Shown here: positions 1-9,600 of the stretch, in pieces
How the letters are laid out: every line of letters starts with the position of its first letter
Numbering within the stretch: the stretch's first letter is position 1
Source of the DNA: Foetidibacter luteolus
GTDB lineage: Bacteria; Bacteroidota; Bacteroidia; Chitinophagales; Chitinophagaceae
Reading direction: 5' to 3'
NCBI RefSeq assembly: GCF_009650435.1
Contig: NZ_VVIP01000003.1
Location: forward strand, 197,238-261,237
Length of the DNA: 64,000 nt
Program-made: the position numbers and the translations under genes
The notes under the pieces: generated by a model
Told to the model about the DNA's origin: nothing
The model's database searches: none
The model's input: the letters and a program-made list of their open reading frames with translations, nothing else

Positions 1-2325
1 TACTTCTACAAAAATGCTGTAGTCTCCAGCCTTATCAAAAGTTTGTGCAAGCTTTGGCTCTTTGGTTTCCCTGGTGTCGTTGTTAAAGTGCCATACATAC
101 GTAAGCTCATCTTTTTCAGGGTCTGCAGCTTCTACGGCTACATTAACCGCTAAGGGCAGGCTGCCGGAAGTTTTGTCAACTGTAATACCTGCTACTTTAG
201 GCGCCCTGTTGCCGGAGTTATATTCTATAACAGACAGACCTGCATCGGGGTTTTTGGCAAACCATCCGCTGCCATATTCCAGCAAATATAAACGGCCATC
301 GGGGCCTACTTCCATGTCAATAAGGTTATTGTTTTTGTTGTGCTCCATAAAGGGCTCCATCTTGTCAAAGTCGCCGTTTTCTTTCATGGTAACCGCTTTC
401 ATCCAGCCACGTATCCAGTCGTAAATAATCAGCTTGCCGTTGTAGTAATCAGGCAGCCTGGTTTCTTTGGGGTACATATCCGTATAATAAACAGGGCCGG
501 CCATAGCGTTGCGGCCGCCAGTACCTACCTGCGGAAAATCTTTAGAATCTCCGTAAGGGTACCAGATAAAGGCCGGTTGCGCTGGTGGCAACTCTTTAAG
601 GCCGGTATTGTTGCGTGATTCATTCATGGGTTTTGCAGGATCAAACGACTTGCCAATTGTACCGCTACCATAATCGTAACTGCGGTAGGGGTAATTATTG
701 CCTACAAATAACGGCCAGCCGAAATAACCGGCTTTACGTGCCTGGTTTACCTCATCGTAGCCGCGGGGCCCGCGGGTATCAAAGCTGTCTACGTTGGCAT
801 CGGGCCCTACCTCTCCCCAGTACAGGTTGCCATTTTTCTGGTCAACAGAAATACGGTAAGGGTTCCGGTTGCCCATTACATAAATTTCGGGCCTTGCGCC
901 CTGCGTACCCTGGGGAAATAGGTTGCCTTCCGGTATGGTATAAGTGCCGTCTTCATTTACTTTAATGCGTATTATTTTACCGCGCAGGTCGTTGGTGTTG
1001 CCGGAAGAGCGACGGGCATCATATTGCTCATGGCCGGGGCGGTCATCAAGCGGGGCATAGCCGTGGCTTACATATTTCTGGCCGGGCTCATCAAAAGGCG
1101 TTGAGTTATCGCCGAGGGACAGGTACAGCAACCTGTCTGTTCCAAAAGCGATGGAGCCGCCTGTATGGCAGCATATCTCCCTTTGGGAGTACACCTGCAA
1201 TACAATTTTTTCTGAAGCCGGGTTAATAGTATCGTTTTCAAACGTAAAGCGGGACAGCCTGTTAACCGATGTGTCTGACGGGCTGTAGTACATGTATATG
1301 TAATGGTTCTTTTCAAAATTGGGGTCTTTCTGCAGGCCTAATAAGCCTTCTTCAGCGTTTACATTGGGCGTATGTACTGTTTTAAAGTACACATTTAAAA
1401 AGCCCACCTGTTTTACTTCTTTTGTTTCATGGTTATATCTTAACACTTCGCCGCGGCGCTGTACCACCAGTATGTCCAGGTTGGGCAATACAGTCATTTC
1501 CGTGGGCTCAAAGAACATGCCCTGCGCCAGGGTGGTTTTTGTAAAGCGGTCTTCATCGGGCACACGCTGTGTTTTAGCTTTGGCGTAATCCAGTTTTTTG
1601 TTTTCGCCAATGGCATACTGTACGCCCGCCAGCAGGTGCTTCAGGTAATTATCATCGCTGAAAGATTCGTCTGTGTGCCCCAGCTCGGTGTACCAGGCAC
1701 GGCCCCCATCAAAATCGTGGTACCAGGCCATCGGGTGGTTATCACCATTTGTACCGCCTTTGTAGCTTTTCTCGTCAATTTTTATCAGCACGTGTACATC
1801 CTTGTTCAGGTTTTTGTAATTGTACCATTCGTCCCTGCGTTTCCAGGGGTTGGGCAGGTGTTTGGTTGATGGGTCGTTAGCATCCACAATATTCAATACG
1901 GCTTCCTGCTGATCGGGATGGCTTTCGAAATAGCCACCTACCAGGCGGCCATACCAGCCCCAGTCATATTCTGCATCGGCCGCAGCGTGTACGCCAACAT
2001 AACCACCACCAGCCTGTATATACCTTTCAAAGTCGGCTTCCTGGTAATGGTTAAGTAAATCCCCGGTAGTATGTAAAAAAACAACGGCTGAATAGTTGGC
2101 AAGGCTGTCTTCAGTAAAGTAAGAAGCATTGGAAGTGGTATCTACTTCAAAATTGTTTTCAGCACCAAGCTTGTACAACGCGGCTACACCAGCAGGGATA
2201 GAAGCATGGTGAAACCCGGCTGTTTTGGTAAAAACAAGAACCCTGGGTTTTCCGGAACGGGTGTTACAGGCTGCAAAAAATAAGATAATAGCAAGTGCGG
2301 TTAAAAAGGGGGAGAACTTTTTCAT
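1..2325 (-). CDS. ThuA domain / PQQ-type sugar dehydrogenase / PKD lipoprotein, 3' end outside window
   Basis: The frame is open from an ATG at 2325 to the window edge (775 codons), so the C-terminus is missing. The protein starts with a lipoprotein signal (KFSPFLTALAIILFFAAC), so it should be anchored facing the periplasm or outside. Residues about 28-240 are ThuA-like (KPRVLVFTKTAGFHHASI, GGGYVGVHAAAD, MAWYHDFDGGRAWYTELGHT). Residues about 265-690 are a soluble sugar/sorbosone dehydrogenase beta-propeller (EEGLLGLQKDPNF, LRGKIIRIKVNEDGTY, GNRNPYRISVD, WGEVGPDA). A PKD domain begins near residue 700 (AGDYSIFVEV is the last visible piece). Related Bacteroidota proteins usually continue into a haem c domain, which cannot be seen here. 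Likely role is carbohydrate or sugar-derivative oxidation outside the inner membrane; the substrate is unknown. Confidence 0.88.
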   Translation of the reverse strand, partial: MKKFSPFLTALAIILFFAACNTRSGKPRVLVFTKTAGFHHASIPAGVAALYKLGAENNFEVDTTSNASYFTEDSLANYSAVVFLHTTGDLLNHYQEADFERYIQAGGGYVGVHAAADAEYDWGWYGRLVGGYFESHPDQQEAVLNIVDANDPSTKHLPNPWKRRDEWYNYKNLNKDVHVLIKIDEKSYKGGTNGDNHPMAWYHDFDGGRAWYTELGHTDESFSDDNYLKHLLAGVQYAIGENKKLDYAKAKTQRVPDEDRFTKTTLAQGMFFEPTEMTVLPNLDILVVQRRGEVLRYNHETKEVKQVGFLNVYFKTVHTPNVNAEEGLLGLQKDPNFEKNHYIYMYYSPSDTSVNRLSRFTFENDTINPASEKIVLQVYSQREICCHTGGSIAFGTDRLLYLSLGDNSTPFDEPGQKYVSHGYAPLDDRPGHEQYDARRSSGNTNDLRGKIIRIKVNEDGTYTIPEGNLFPQGTQGARPEIYVMGNRNPYRISVDQKNGNLYWGEVGPDANVDSFDTRGPRGYDEVNQARKAGYFGWPLFVGNNYPYRSYDYGSGTIGKSFDPAKPMNESRNNTGLKELPPAQPAFIWYPYGDSKDFPQVGTGGRNAMAGPVYYTDMYPKETRLPDYYNGKLIIYDWIRGWMKAVTMKENGDFDKMEPFMEHNKNNNLIDMEVGPDGRLYLLEYGSGWFAKNPDAGLSVIEYNSGNRAPKVAGITVDKTSGSLPLAVNVAVEAADPEKDELTYVWHFNNDTRETKEPKLAQTFDKAGDYSIFVEV

Positions 2326-2538
2326 TGGCGATTTTTGATAAAGCGTAAAGATAAGAGCAGTTGCTTAATTAATTCTTAACCAGACAATTAATTATGTCGC
2401 AAAAAAAGGCATATTGGCAGCATTTTTTTTAAATAGCGCAAGCCACAGCGGGTAAGGGTTACAGAGTACTTATTATGTAAAACGTTTAATGTGAAATGAA
2501 CGATGTAATTCAGGTACGATGTAAATGTCCCCCCTGCT

Positions 2539-2560
2539 CATGGATTATTGTTAATCCATG
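2539..2560. promoter_or_regulatory. perfect inverted repeat upstream of ridA-like gene
   Basis: CATGGATTA-TTGT-TAATCCATG is a perfect 9-bp inverted repeat with a 4-bp spacer. It lies about 60 bp before the ridA-like gene, just upstream of the candidate -33 TTG (2573-2575). It has no T-tract, so an operator is more likely than a terminator. The binding protein is unknown. Confidence 0.4.
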
Positions 2561-2572
2561 TATAACTCGTAG

Positions 2573-2603
2573 TTGGCCAAAAGAAGAATGTTCTTAAACT
2601 TTG
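2573..2603 (+). promoter_or_regulatory. candidate Bacteroidota promoter of ridA-like gene
   Basis: TTG at 2573-2575 is followed 19 bp later by TAAACTTTG at 2595-2603. The consensus is TAnnTTTG, so this has one extra base between TA and TTTG. It ends 17 bp before the chosen ATG. Confidence 0.4.
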
Positions 2604-2620
2604 CGTCCTAAAATTTGTAT

Positions 2621-3019
2621 ATGAAAAGCAGCAGGCAGCTAATTTCTTCCGGTACGGAGTGGGAGAAAAAATTTGGATACAGCCGGGCGGTTAAGCAGGG
2701 GCGCTTTGTTTTTGTAGCCGGTACTACCGCTGTAAATGAACATGGTGATGTAATTGGTTTTGATGACCCATACCAGCAAACAGTGTACATCTACAAAAAA
2801 ATAAAGAAGGCTTTAAAAGAAGCCGGTGCGGATATAACTGATGTGGTGCGCATACGCACTTTTGTAACCGATATAAAACGTTGGGAAGAAGTGGCAAAAG
2901 CGCAGGGTGAAGTGTTTGAAAACATTCGCCCCGCAGCTACTTTGGTGCAGGTTACGGCGCTGGTTAATCCTGATTTATTGGTAGAAATAGAAGCGGATGC
3001 GTTGATGGGCGAAGATTAG
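2621..3019 (+). CDS. RidA/YjgF family protein
   Basis: 132 residues, the normal size of the RidA (reactive intermediate deaminase) superfamily, which as trimers hydrolyse reactive enamine/imine intermediates or act on related compounds. Family features visible are GRFVFVAGTTAVN near the N-terminus, DPYQQTVYIYKKIKKALKEAG, DVVRIRTFVTDIKRWEEV and the C-terminal RPAATLVQVTALVNPDLLVEIEADA. The arginine in IRPAATLV occupies the position of the carboxylate-binding Arg of RidA. An in-frame TTG lies two codons upstream, but the ATG at 2621 is preferred. It stands alone between a divergent lipoprotein gene and a convergent toxin gene. The precise subfamily is not certain. Confidence 0.88.
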   Translation: MKSSRQLISSGTEWEKKFGYSRAVKQGRFVFVAGTTAVNEHGDVIGFDDPYQQTVYIYKKIKKALKEAGADITDVVRIRTFVTDIKRWEEVAKAQGEVFENIRPAATLVQVTALVNPDLLVEIEADALMGED

Positions 3020-3187
3020 TATTACTCTGGGCTTCTCACGTTAATAAAAGGCCCGTACTTATGCTGCTGCTTTTGTTGAGCGCACAAAACTGAGAAAAGC
3101 GGCCAAGGCCGGCAATAGCCGAAGGTGGGTAAGAGGTAACCGAATGCGGGGAAAGAAGACGAGGGTTTGTTTGTGGTTTGAAGAATG

Positions 3188-4042
3188 TTATTCGTTAAGG
3201 CCCAGCCTTACCTGCTGTAGTAGCAATACATTTTCTTCAATGGTGTTTTTAATATGGCGGGCCATAATTGCGGCGATCCTGCTATTGCGGGCTTCTCCGG
3301 CAGCGGTACAAAGTATCTCATCAACTCTGCTAAAAAGCCTTGGATTGCGCCGGGCGATTTTGCTTATCTCCCTGCCCATAACCCGTGCCGCAATATCTAT
3401 GAGCGCCATATCGCTCCCGTCAAAAAGGTCGTTGTGCTGTTTCCATATTTCCTGGTCGTAGATACTAAAAAAGTGGGTCAGTATGTCACTGATGTCTTTT
3501 ATATCGTCCTGCCGTTTTTCAGGCCTGTCGTCCCATGCAATCAGCTTTAGCAGTACAATGCCTGGTAAAGTGCAAAATTTAAAGTGATGTTCTCCTTCAA
3601 GGTCTAATTCCGGCAGCCCATTTTCATATACTTCAGCAAAACCTTCAAGGCGTATATTTACTGGGCGAAGGGATAACGCATTGAGATTTTCATTTTTTTG
3701 GGAAATATGGCTGAAGGGCAGCAAATCAACCTGTGTTTTGTCTTTCCAGATCAATACAAAGTCATTATCCTTTACCGCAGCAAAACCTTCTGTTTGGATA
3801 AAATAATTTCTTAGCTCTGCAAAAATTTTTTCCTGGTTGATGAACACTGCAAAATCAAAATCACGGGTAATTCTTCCTGCCGCAATTTTGTGGATACCTG
3901 TAAGCCAGATATCTTTTGCAACAGCGCCTACCAGGTAAAAATCAACCTGAAATTTTTGGAACCCTCTTTCAAGCGCAGAAAACATACCTGATATTCCAGG
4001 CTGTTGCTTAATCTGGTTATACCTCAGCCTGTAGGTGGTCAT
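3188..4042 (-). CDS. AbiEii-like nucleotidyltransferase, putative toxin
   Basis: 284 residues with a minimal nucleotidyltransferase core: FYLVGAVAKDIW (nucleotide-binding turn), TRDFDFAVF (the D-x-D metal pair, about residues 63-65) and TQVDLLPF (third acidic residue). This is the layout of AbiEii/AbiGii and MenT toxins, which transfer nucleotides to tRNA or other acceptors. The turn reads VGAVAKD rather than the usual GG or GS, so it is a divergent member. The start overlaps the end of the upstream AbiEi-like gene by 26 bp, so the two are probably translationally coupled. The C-terminal half is helical (EILCTAAGEARNSRIAAIMARHIKNT). Role by family: toxin of a type IV toxin-antitoxin or abortive infection system. 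Activity is inferred, not shown. Confidence 0.72.
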   Translation of the reverse strand: MTTYRLRYNQIKQQPGISGMFSALERGFQKFQVDFYLVGAVAKDIWLTGIHKIAAGRITRDFDFAVFINQEKIFAELRNYFIQTEGFAAVKDNDFVLIWKDKTQVDLLPFSHISQKNENLNALSLRPVNIRLEGFAEVYENGLPELDLEGEHHFKFCTLPGIVLLKLIAWDDRPEKRQDDIKDISDILTHFFSIYDQEIWKQHNDLFDGSDMALIDIAARVMGREISKIARRNPRLFSRVDEILCTAAGEARNSRIAAIMARHIKNTIEENVLLLQQVRLGLNE

Positions 4043-5012
4043 TATAAACTTTTTTTGCGGTTTCCATGCAACGCCTGTCGCCGGTGTTCATTAAATCAGC
4101 ATAAGCCAGTAATGGGGGTACGGCATTGCTTTCCATGTTGCCTGTATGCCAGAACTTTTGATACACTTGTACATTACCCCCAGGGTCGGGAAAAAGCTTG
4201 TAATTCTTGATAAGTTCATTGCTTGTTTCAGTACTGTAAATGGTTAAAATCTCGGGGCGTAAATAATTTGTGTATATATCACCGGCTGGTTCTCCCCCCC
4301 AAAATGTTTTACCAGCTTCTAGTGGAACTTCTCTCCAGGCATCAAAATCATCCTCATTTAAAAAGCGGAATGTACCGGTATGGATGGAAGGCTTCAACTT
4401 TACTGCGTAAGCGTCCATCCATTTTTCCAAAAGCTTTTCTTTTTGCAACAGTTTGTATTCTCTCCGGTTAGACTTTATTAAGAAACCGGCATTAGTCAAA
4501 TCATCCCATACATATTTTACAGTGCCTATGGCCACGCCGGTTTGTTCGGCTATTTTTCTGTAAGTAAGATTTGTAATACTATCATCTTTTAGCAGGCTAA
4601 ACACAACTTTCAGACCGGTTTTTGAAAATGCTTTTCCTGCTGCTTTAGGTACAATTTCAAATGGCTTGCTTTGTTCTATCCATATCATCACCCCATCTCT
4701 GTACACGTAAAAACTACCGTTTGCCTGCATGTAAGCAACACGGTTTTTTCTTAGCTCTTCTTTTACACCCGGGAAAAAATGACTGGCTACAACTATCATT
4801 TTTTCTGTATTGGCGGCACGCTCTAACAAGTGTGGCAGTTGATGCAGCCGCGGTTGCTGCATAATTACGCAGCTAAACTCAAGTAACTCATGTCCGGTGT
4901 TAATCCTGAGATTGATATTGCCTTCCGCATCTTTCTCCCATTTGCATGTAATACCCGTATATTCATGAAGATTGCGAACAGCAAAATCAATTATAGCATC
5001 ACTATTGTTCAT
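4017..5012 (-). CDS. AbiEi-like antitoxin / transcriptional regulator
   Basis: 331 residues from the ATG at 5012; an in-frame TTG at 5042 would add ten residues. The middle (about residues 155-210) holds a winged helix-turn-helix, LTYRKIAEQTGVAIGTVKYVWDDLTNAGFLI. The C-terminus (FWGGEPAGDIYTNYLRPEILTIY) resembles type IV antitoxins of the AbiEi group that precede a nucleotidyltransferase toxin. The N-terminal about 140 residues look like a restriction-endonuclease-fold-like domain (EFSCVIMQQPRLHQLPHLLERAANTEKMIVVASHFFPGVKEELRK), which is only a resemblance. It probably neutralises the downstream toxin and represses its own promoter. Repeats in front of the start codon fit autoregulation. Confidence 0.72.
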   Translation of the reverse strand: MNNSDAIIDFAVRNLHEYTGITCKWEKDAEGNINLRINTGHELLEFSCVIMQQPRLHQLPHLLERAANTEKMIVVASHFFPGVKEELRKNRVAYMQANGSFYVYRDGVMIWIEQSKPFEIVPKAAGKAFSKTGLKVVFSLLKDDSITNLTYRKIAEQTGVAIGTVKYVWDDLTNAGFLIKSNRREYKLLQKEKLLEKWMDAYAVKLKPSIHTGTFRFLNEDDFDAWREVPLEAGKTFWGGEPAGDIYTNYLRPEILTIYSTETSNELIKNYKLFPDPGGNVQVYQKFWHTGNMESNAVPPLLAYADLMNTGDRRCMETAKKVYNDHLQAEV

Positions 5013-5023
5013 TATTTTTAGAT

Positions 5024-5059
5024 GTTCAAGAAACGTGAACAATGTAAAAATATGAACAA
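5024..5059 (-). promoter_or_regulatory. repeated TTGTTCA sites before the AbiE-like operon
   Basis: Read on the minus strand, TTGTTCA occurs at 5059-5053 and again at 5042-5036, 17 bp apart. The second copy forms an inverted repeat with TGAAC at 5028-5024 (GTTCA-CGTTTCT-TGAAC). The cluster ends 11 bp before the ATG of the antitoxin gene. AbiE antitoxins are known to repress their operons through repeats in the promoter, so this is a good operator candidate. Confidence 0.45.
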
Positions 5060-5099
5060 AATTCCATTTAACGTTGTAGACAGATGAATTTTAAGATTT

Positions 5100-6401
5100 C
5101 TAAAAGCTTAATTTATTCGCCACCCTCTTCAATTCAATCTCAGAAGCTTTGGCGGCATAGGCTAAGTTTACCAGGCGGTAACCTGCCTGTTCAAAGCTTT
5201 GCTGGGCATCGCGGAGTTCTATGATGGTAGCAACCCGCAAACGGAAACGCTCCATTACCAGCGACAGAAGGTCTTGTGTAAGCTGGTAATTGCGGCGTTC
5301 GGTTTTATACTGGTTTAACGTATTCTGGTAAGCCTGGTAGGTTTTTACTGCATTGGCTTCATAATCGCGAATGAGTATTCTTTTTTGCAGTTCCGCATTG
5401 TTTACGCCAATTTCTGCTGCCCGCTGCTGCCGTTTTACAGCAGAGCCGTTGTAAATAGGTATGGCAAGGTTAATGCCTATGGTTGGCCCATACCGGGTGT
5501 TAAGAATGGTTTGGCCGGCGGCGTTCTGGTTGCGGCTATAGCTGTAGCCACCATTGGCGCTAAGGGTGGGATAACGCTGGGCTGCTGTTTCTTTTACAAT
5601 AAGCTGGTTAATCCTTACCTGCTGGTCGGCGGCAATAATATCAGCATTGGTAGTCAGGTTGTTCAGCACAGAATCCAGCATTACCGCCTGGTCTATTTCA
5701 ATGGTGTCAATTACCGTTACAGATGAATCTGCCTTTAAGGTAAGCAGCGTAAGTAAGTCTGTTTTAGCCTGATCAATTACCAGTTTTTGCGATTCCAGGG
5801 CCTGGTTAAGGGTGTTCAGGTCTATCTGCGCCTGGAAGATATCAGCATTATTGGCCAGGCCGGCACTCTTTCTTACTTCCAGTATTTTTAAGCGCTCTTT
5901 AGAGGCTTCAATGGATTGCTGGATGGTTTTGGTATAGTTCTCCTGCCGCACCACATCAAAATATTTGGTCATTACAGCGGCAATGGTGTTTTGCACCTGC
6001 GAGTTGAGTATTTGTTCACTCTGGCTTTGCAGTTGCTCCAGCCGCTTTTTGGTAGAAACAATGCGCATGCCGTTGTACAATACTATACCTGCCGTAACGT
6101 TTGCCGCAAGGTTGTTACTGGCTACATTGTTGGTTTTGATGGTACGGGTAGCCGAATCGCCCACGTTAAACTTCTGGTTAATGCTGGATAACTGCTCATT
6201 ATCGGTAAGTGTGGCGCTTACAAGGGGCAACCCGCCAGCAACACCGTAATGGTTTAGCACGGCGTTTTGATCAACCACGTTTTTGGCCAACTGTATGTCA
6301 AGACTGTTTTTAAGGGCAATATTGATAGCGTCCTGCAACTTTAGCTGCTGTGCCGTTGCACTGATACTTACAAAGGATAATATGATAAATAAACGTTTCA
6401 T
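5100..6401 (-). CDS. TolC family outer membrane channel
   Basis: 433 residues with a signal peptide (KRLFIILSFVSISATAQQ) and the duplicated coiled-coil/beta pattern of TolC-type outer membrane factors: LQDAINIALKNSLDIQLAKN, GPTIGINLAIPIYNGSAVKRQQRAAE, and the closing ERFRLRVATIIELRDAQQSFEQAGYRLVNLAYAAKASEIELKR. It is the last gene of a minus-strand set: adaptor (10395-11483), RND pump (6672-9746), TolC. It should form the outer membrane exit duct. The ATG at 6401 places the signal peptide best; an ATG at 6410 is also possible. A 270-bp spacer with repeats separates it from the pump, so its transcription may not be fully coupled. Confidence 0.92.
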   Translation of the reverse strand: MKRLFIILSFVSISATAQQLKLQDAINIALKNSLDIQLAKNVVDQNAVLNHYGVAGGLPLVSATLTDNEQLSSINQKFNVGDSATRTIKTNNVASNNLAANVTAGIVLYNGMRIVSTKKRLEQLQSQSEQILNSQVQNTIAAVMTKYFDVVRQENYTKTIQQSIEASKERLKILEVRKSAGLANNADIFQAQIDLNTLNQALESQKLVIDQAKTDLLTLLTLKADSSVTVIDTIEIDQAVMLDSVLNNLTTNADIIAADQQVRINQLIVKETAAQRYPTLSANGGYSYSRNQNAAGQTILNTRYGPTIGINLAIPIYNGSAVKRQQRAAEIGVNNAELQKRILIRDYEANAVKTYQAYQNTLNQYKTERRNYQLTQDLLSLVMERFRLRVATIIELRDAQQSFEQAGYRLVNLAYAAKASEIELKRVANKLSF

Positions 6402-6520
6402 TAAAACCATTGGTTAAAAATATCCGGACTTATTTAAAAGCCTGAAAATAATATGTAAATCCGCCAGGCTGGCGCCAGGGGCGGCAGAAACAAAGCCACC
6501 CTGTGAACAAAGCTGCATAG

Positions 6521-6565
6521 CACCTCATCCGCCCTTTGGGCACCTTCTCCTAAAGGAGAGGGAAA
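6521..6565. repeat. small double-hairpin intergenic repeat
   Basis: CACCTCATCC is followed by GCCC-TTT-GGGC and then TTCTCC-TAAA-GGAGAG, giving two adjacent hairpins. This resembles the widespread CTCATCC...CACCTTCTCC intergenic repeats of many bacteria. It lies between the pump and TolC genes, next to a GTGCGACGCAAC repeat at about 6590-6615. Confidence 0.5.
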
Positions 6566-6589
6566 AGAATGAATAGTTTTCAGAACGTA

Positions 6590-6645
6590 CAAGAGTGCGA
6601 CGCAACAGGCGATGCCATGAAAAACCGTAAGCCGGGCTCCAAATT
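6590..6645 (+). repeat. GTGCGACGCAAC-family repeat
   Basis: ACAAGAGTGCGACGCAACAG followed by GATGCCATGAAAAACCG. The same words occur near 9840, 28205, 31795, 45485, 54690 and 58775, so this is a dispersed family. No coding content is visible. Confidence 0.6.
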
Positions 6646-6671
6646 TTTTTGCCTTTGTTGCCAACACCCCG

Positions 6672-9600
6672 CTACTCTGTAATTTCTGTTTTATGCCCTT
6701 TGTGTTTGCCTGATATAAACATGTACACTGCCGGTATTACCAGCAGCGTAAGTATCAGCGAAAACATAATACCGCCAACAATAACAATACCCAGCGGAAC
6801 ACGGCTGGTAGAGGCTGCTCCCAGGCTTAACGCGATGGGCAACGCCCCCAGCGATGTGGCCAGGCTGGTCATTAAAATGGGGCGTAAACGCTGCGTAGAT
6901 GCCTCGATGACCGCCTGCAATTTGGGCAGGCCAAATTCCCGTTTCTGATTGGCGAATTCCACTATTAAAATGCCGTTCTTGGTTACCAGCCCTATCAGCA
7001 TTATCATGCCTATCTCCGAAAAAATATTGAGTGTTTGCCCGAATATCCACAAGCTTAAAAGGGCTCCTGCAAATGCAAGCGGTACTGTTAAAATAATACC
7101 GAAAGGATCTGTAAAACTCTCGAATTGGGCAGCCAATACCAGGTATATTAACACCAATGCAAGCCCAAGTGCAAAGATGATATTAGAAGAACTTTCTGAA
7201 TAATCTCTTGACGGGCCGGTGAGCGTGGTTTGAAAGGATTCATCCAGCAAACCATTGCCAATGCTTTCCATGGCTTTTATGCCATCGCCGATAGTATAGC
7301 CTTCGGCCAGCGAAGCTGAAATTGTGGCCGATTTATACCTGTTAAAATGAAACAGCGTAGAAGGGCTGCTGCTTTCTTCCAGGTGCACCACCGCATCCAG
7401 CGGAATGCTTTCGCCGCGGTTATTGCGTACATATAGTTTTTCTATGTCCAGTGGTTTTTCCCTATCAGTTCTTTCCACCTGGGCTATCACCTGGTATTGA
7501 AACCCGTTCATAGTAAAATAGGCCAGCCTGCCACCACTGAAGGCGCTTTGCATGGCAGCCACCACATCTGATGTGGAAAGCCCCAGGTCTTTTACCTTCA
7601 TCCTGTCAACCGTTACCTGCAATTCCGGTTTATTAAACTTCAGGTTAACATCCACATTGGCAAAGGTTTTGTTTTTGCGGGCCTCATCCAGGAATTTGGG
7701 TATGATATCTTTTAGCTTGGCTAAATCCTGGTTTTGCAAAATAAACTGCACGGGCAACCCGCCCCTTGAACCCTGGCCCACGGCAATGGTTTGCTCCTGC
7801 ACGGCAAAAATTCTTGCATCGTTAAAACGGGATACTTTACGCTGCAGATCGTTGGCTATTTCTGTCTGGCTGCGGCTGCGGTATTTAGGCTCTACCAACG
7901 CCACCCTGGGTTGCGAAGAATTAGAAGAGCCAAAACCGCCCCCACCACCAACACGGGCAAACACAAAATCACGTTCCGGCACTGAATCGTACAGGTAATT
8001 GGCCACACTGTCTGTAATAGCAGACATATAATTAAAACTGGTACCTTCTGCGCTTGTCATAGTTAACCGTATACTGCTGCGGTCTTCCAGCGGGGCAATT
8101 TCACTTTTTAATTGCGCACCGATAAAGAAGATGGCGCCAAAGCAAATCAATACTATAACCCATGCCACCCATTTTATTTTCATGAAGCCCGTAAGTATGC
8201 GTTTATAACCATTTTCCATGCCCTCAAAAAAAGGTTCTGTTTTGTTGTACAGCCAGCCGTGGCCCGATTTTTTGCTGGTTAAATACACATTAAGCACCGG
8301 GGTAATGGTTAGCGACACAAAGGCGGAAATAAGTACGGCGGCTGCCAGTGTTACGCCAAACTCGCGGAACAGCCTGCCCGTAAACCCTTCGAGAAAAATA
8401 AGGGGCAAAAACACCACCGCCAGCGTTATGGAGGTAGAGATTACTGCAAAGAATATTTCCTTACTGCCATCCAGCGCCGCTTTGCGAATGGGCAACCCTT
8501 CCTCCAGTTTGCGGAAAATGTTTTCCGTTACCACTATGCCATCATCTACCACAAGGCCGGTAGCCAATACAATACCCAGCAGGGTAAGTATGTTGATGGA
8601 AAAGCCGGAAATGTACATGATGAAAAAGGTAGCCACCAGCGAAATAGGAATATCTATCAGCGGCCGTATAGCTATAAGCCAGTTGCGGAAAAAGAAGAAA
8701 ATTACCAGTACCACCAGCACAAAGGAAATGATGAGCGTTTCTTCCACTTCTTCCAGCGACTGCCTGATGTTTTTGGTATTGTCTATAAGGATGTTCATTT
8801 CAACATCTGCCTTGCTGGATTTCTTAATCTCATCCAGCCTTTTGTAAATCTCATCGGCAATGTTAATGTTGTTGGCGCCGGGCTGTGGTATTATGGCCAG
8901 GCCTACCGCGTTAACCCCGTTGTACTTCCAGCTTTGTTCCAGCGATTCCGGCGCTATTTCTACCGTGGCTATATCGTTCAGGCGTACTATGCCGGTGCTG
9001 TCTTCCCGTATCAGCAGGTCTCTAAACTGTTGCTCATTGGTAAGGCGGCCCAGGGTACGTATGGTCATTTCTGTATTATCGCCATAAATTTTGCCGGGCG
9101 GCAGTTCAATATTTTCGGTAGAAAGCGCTGTTCTTACATCGGTAAAAGCAACACCGTAAGCATTCATTTTTTGCGGGTTAAGCCAAATGCGCATTGAGTA
9201 GCGCTTTTGGCCAAATATGTTTATTGAGCTAACCTCGTTAATGGTTTGCAGTTGCTGCTGCAATACGTTTTCCGCATAGTCACTCAGTTCCATCAAACCC
9301 ATCGTGCGGCTTTGTACAGCAATGATCATAATAAAATCGCTGTTGGCATCGGCCTTGCTGATAACGGGTGGTGCATCAATATCCTGTGGCAGGCTGCGTG
9401 CCGCCTGGCTTACCTTGTCACGCACATCACTGGCAGCAGCTTCCAGGTCAATACCCAGGTTAAACTCTATGTTAATGGAGCTGTTGCCCATAGAGCTGGA
9501 AGAAGTAATGGTGCGTATGCCTGGAATGCCGTTGATTTGTTTTTCCAGCGGTTCGGTAATCTGGCTTTCTATAATATCGGGGTTAGCGCCGGCGTAAGAA

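Noticed and set aside
8218..8847. 209-codon plus-strand frame
   Set aside because: Antisense shadow of the RND pump gene; low-complexity Ser/Thr/Met composition typical of such shadows.
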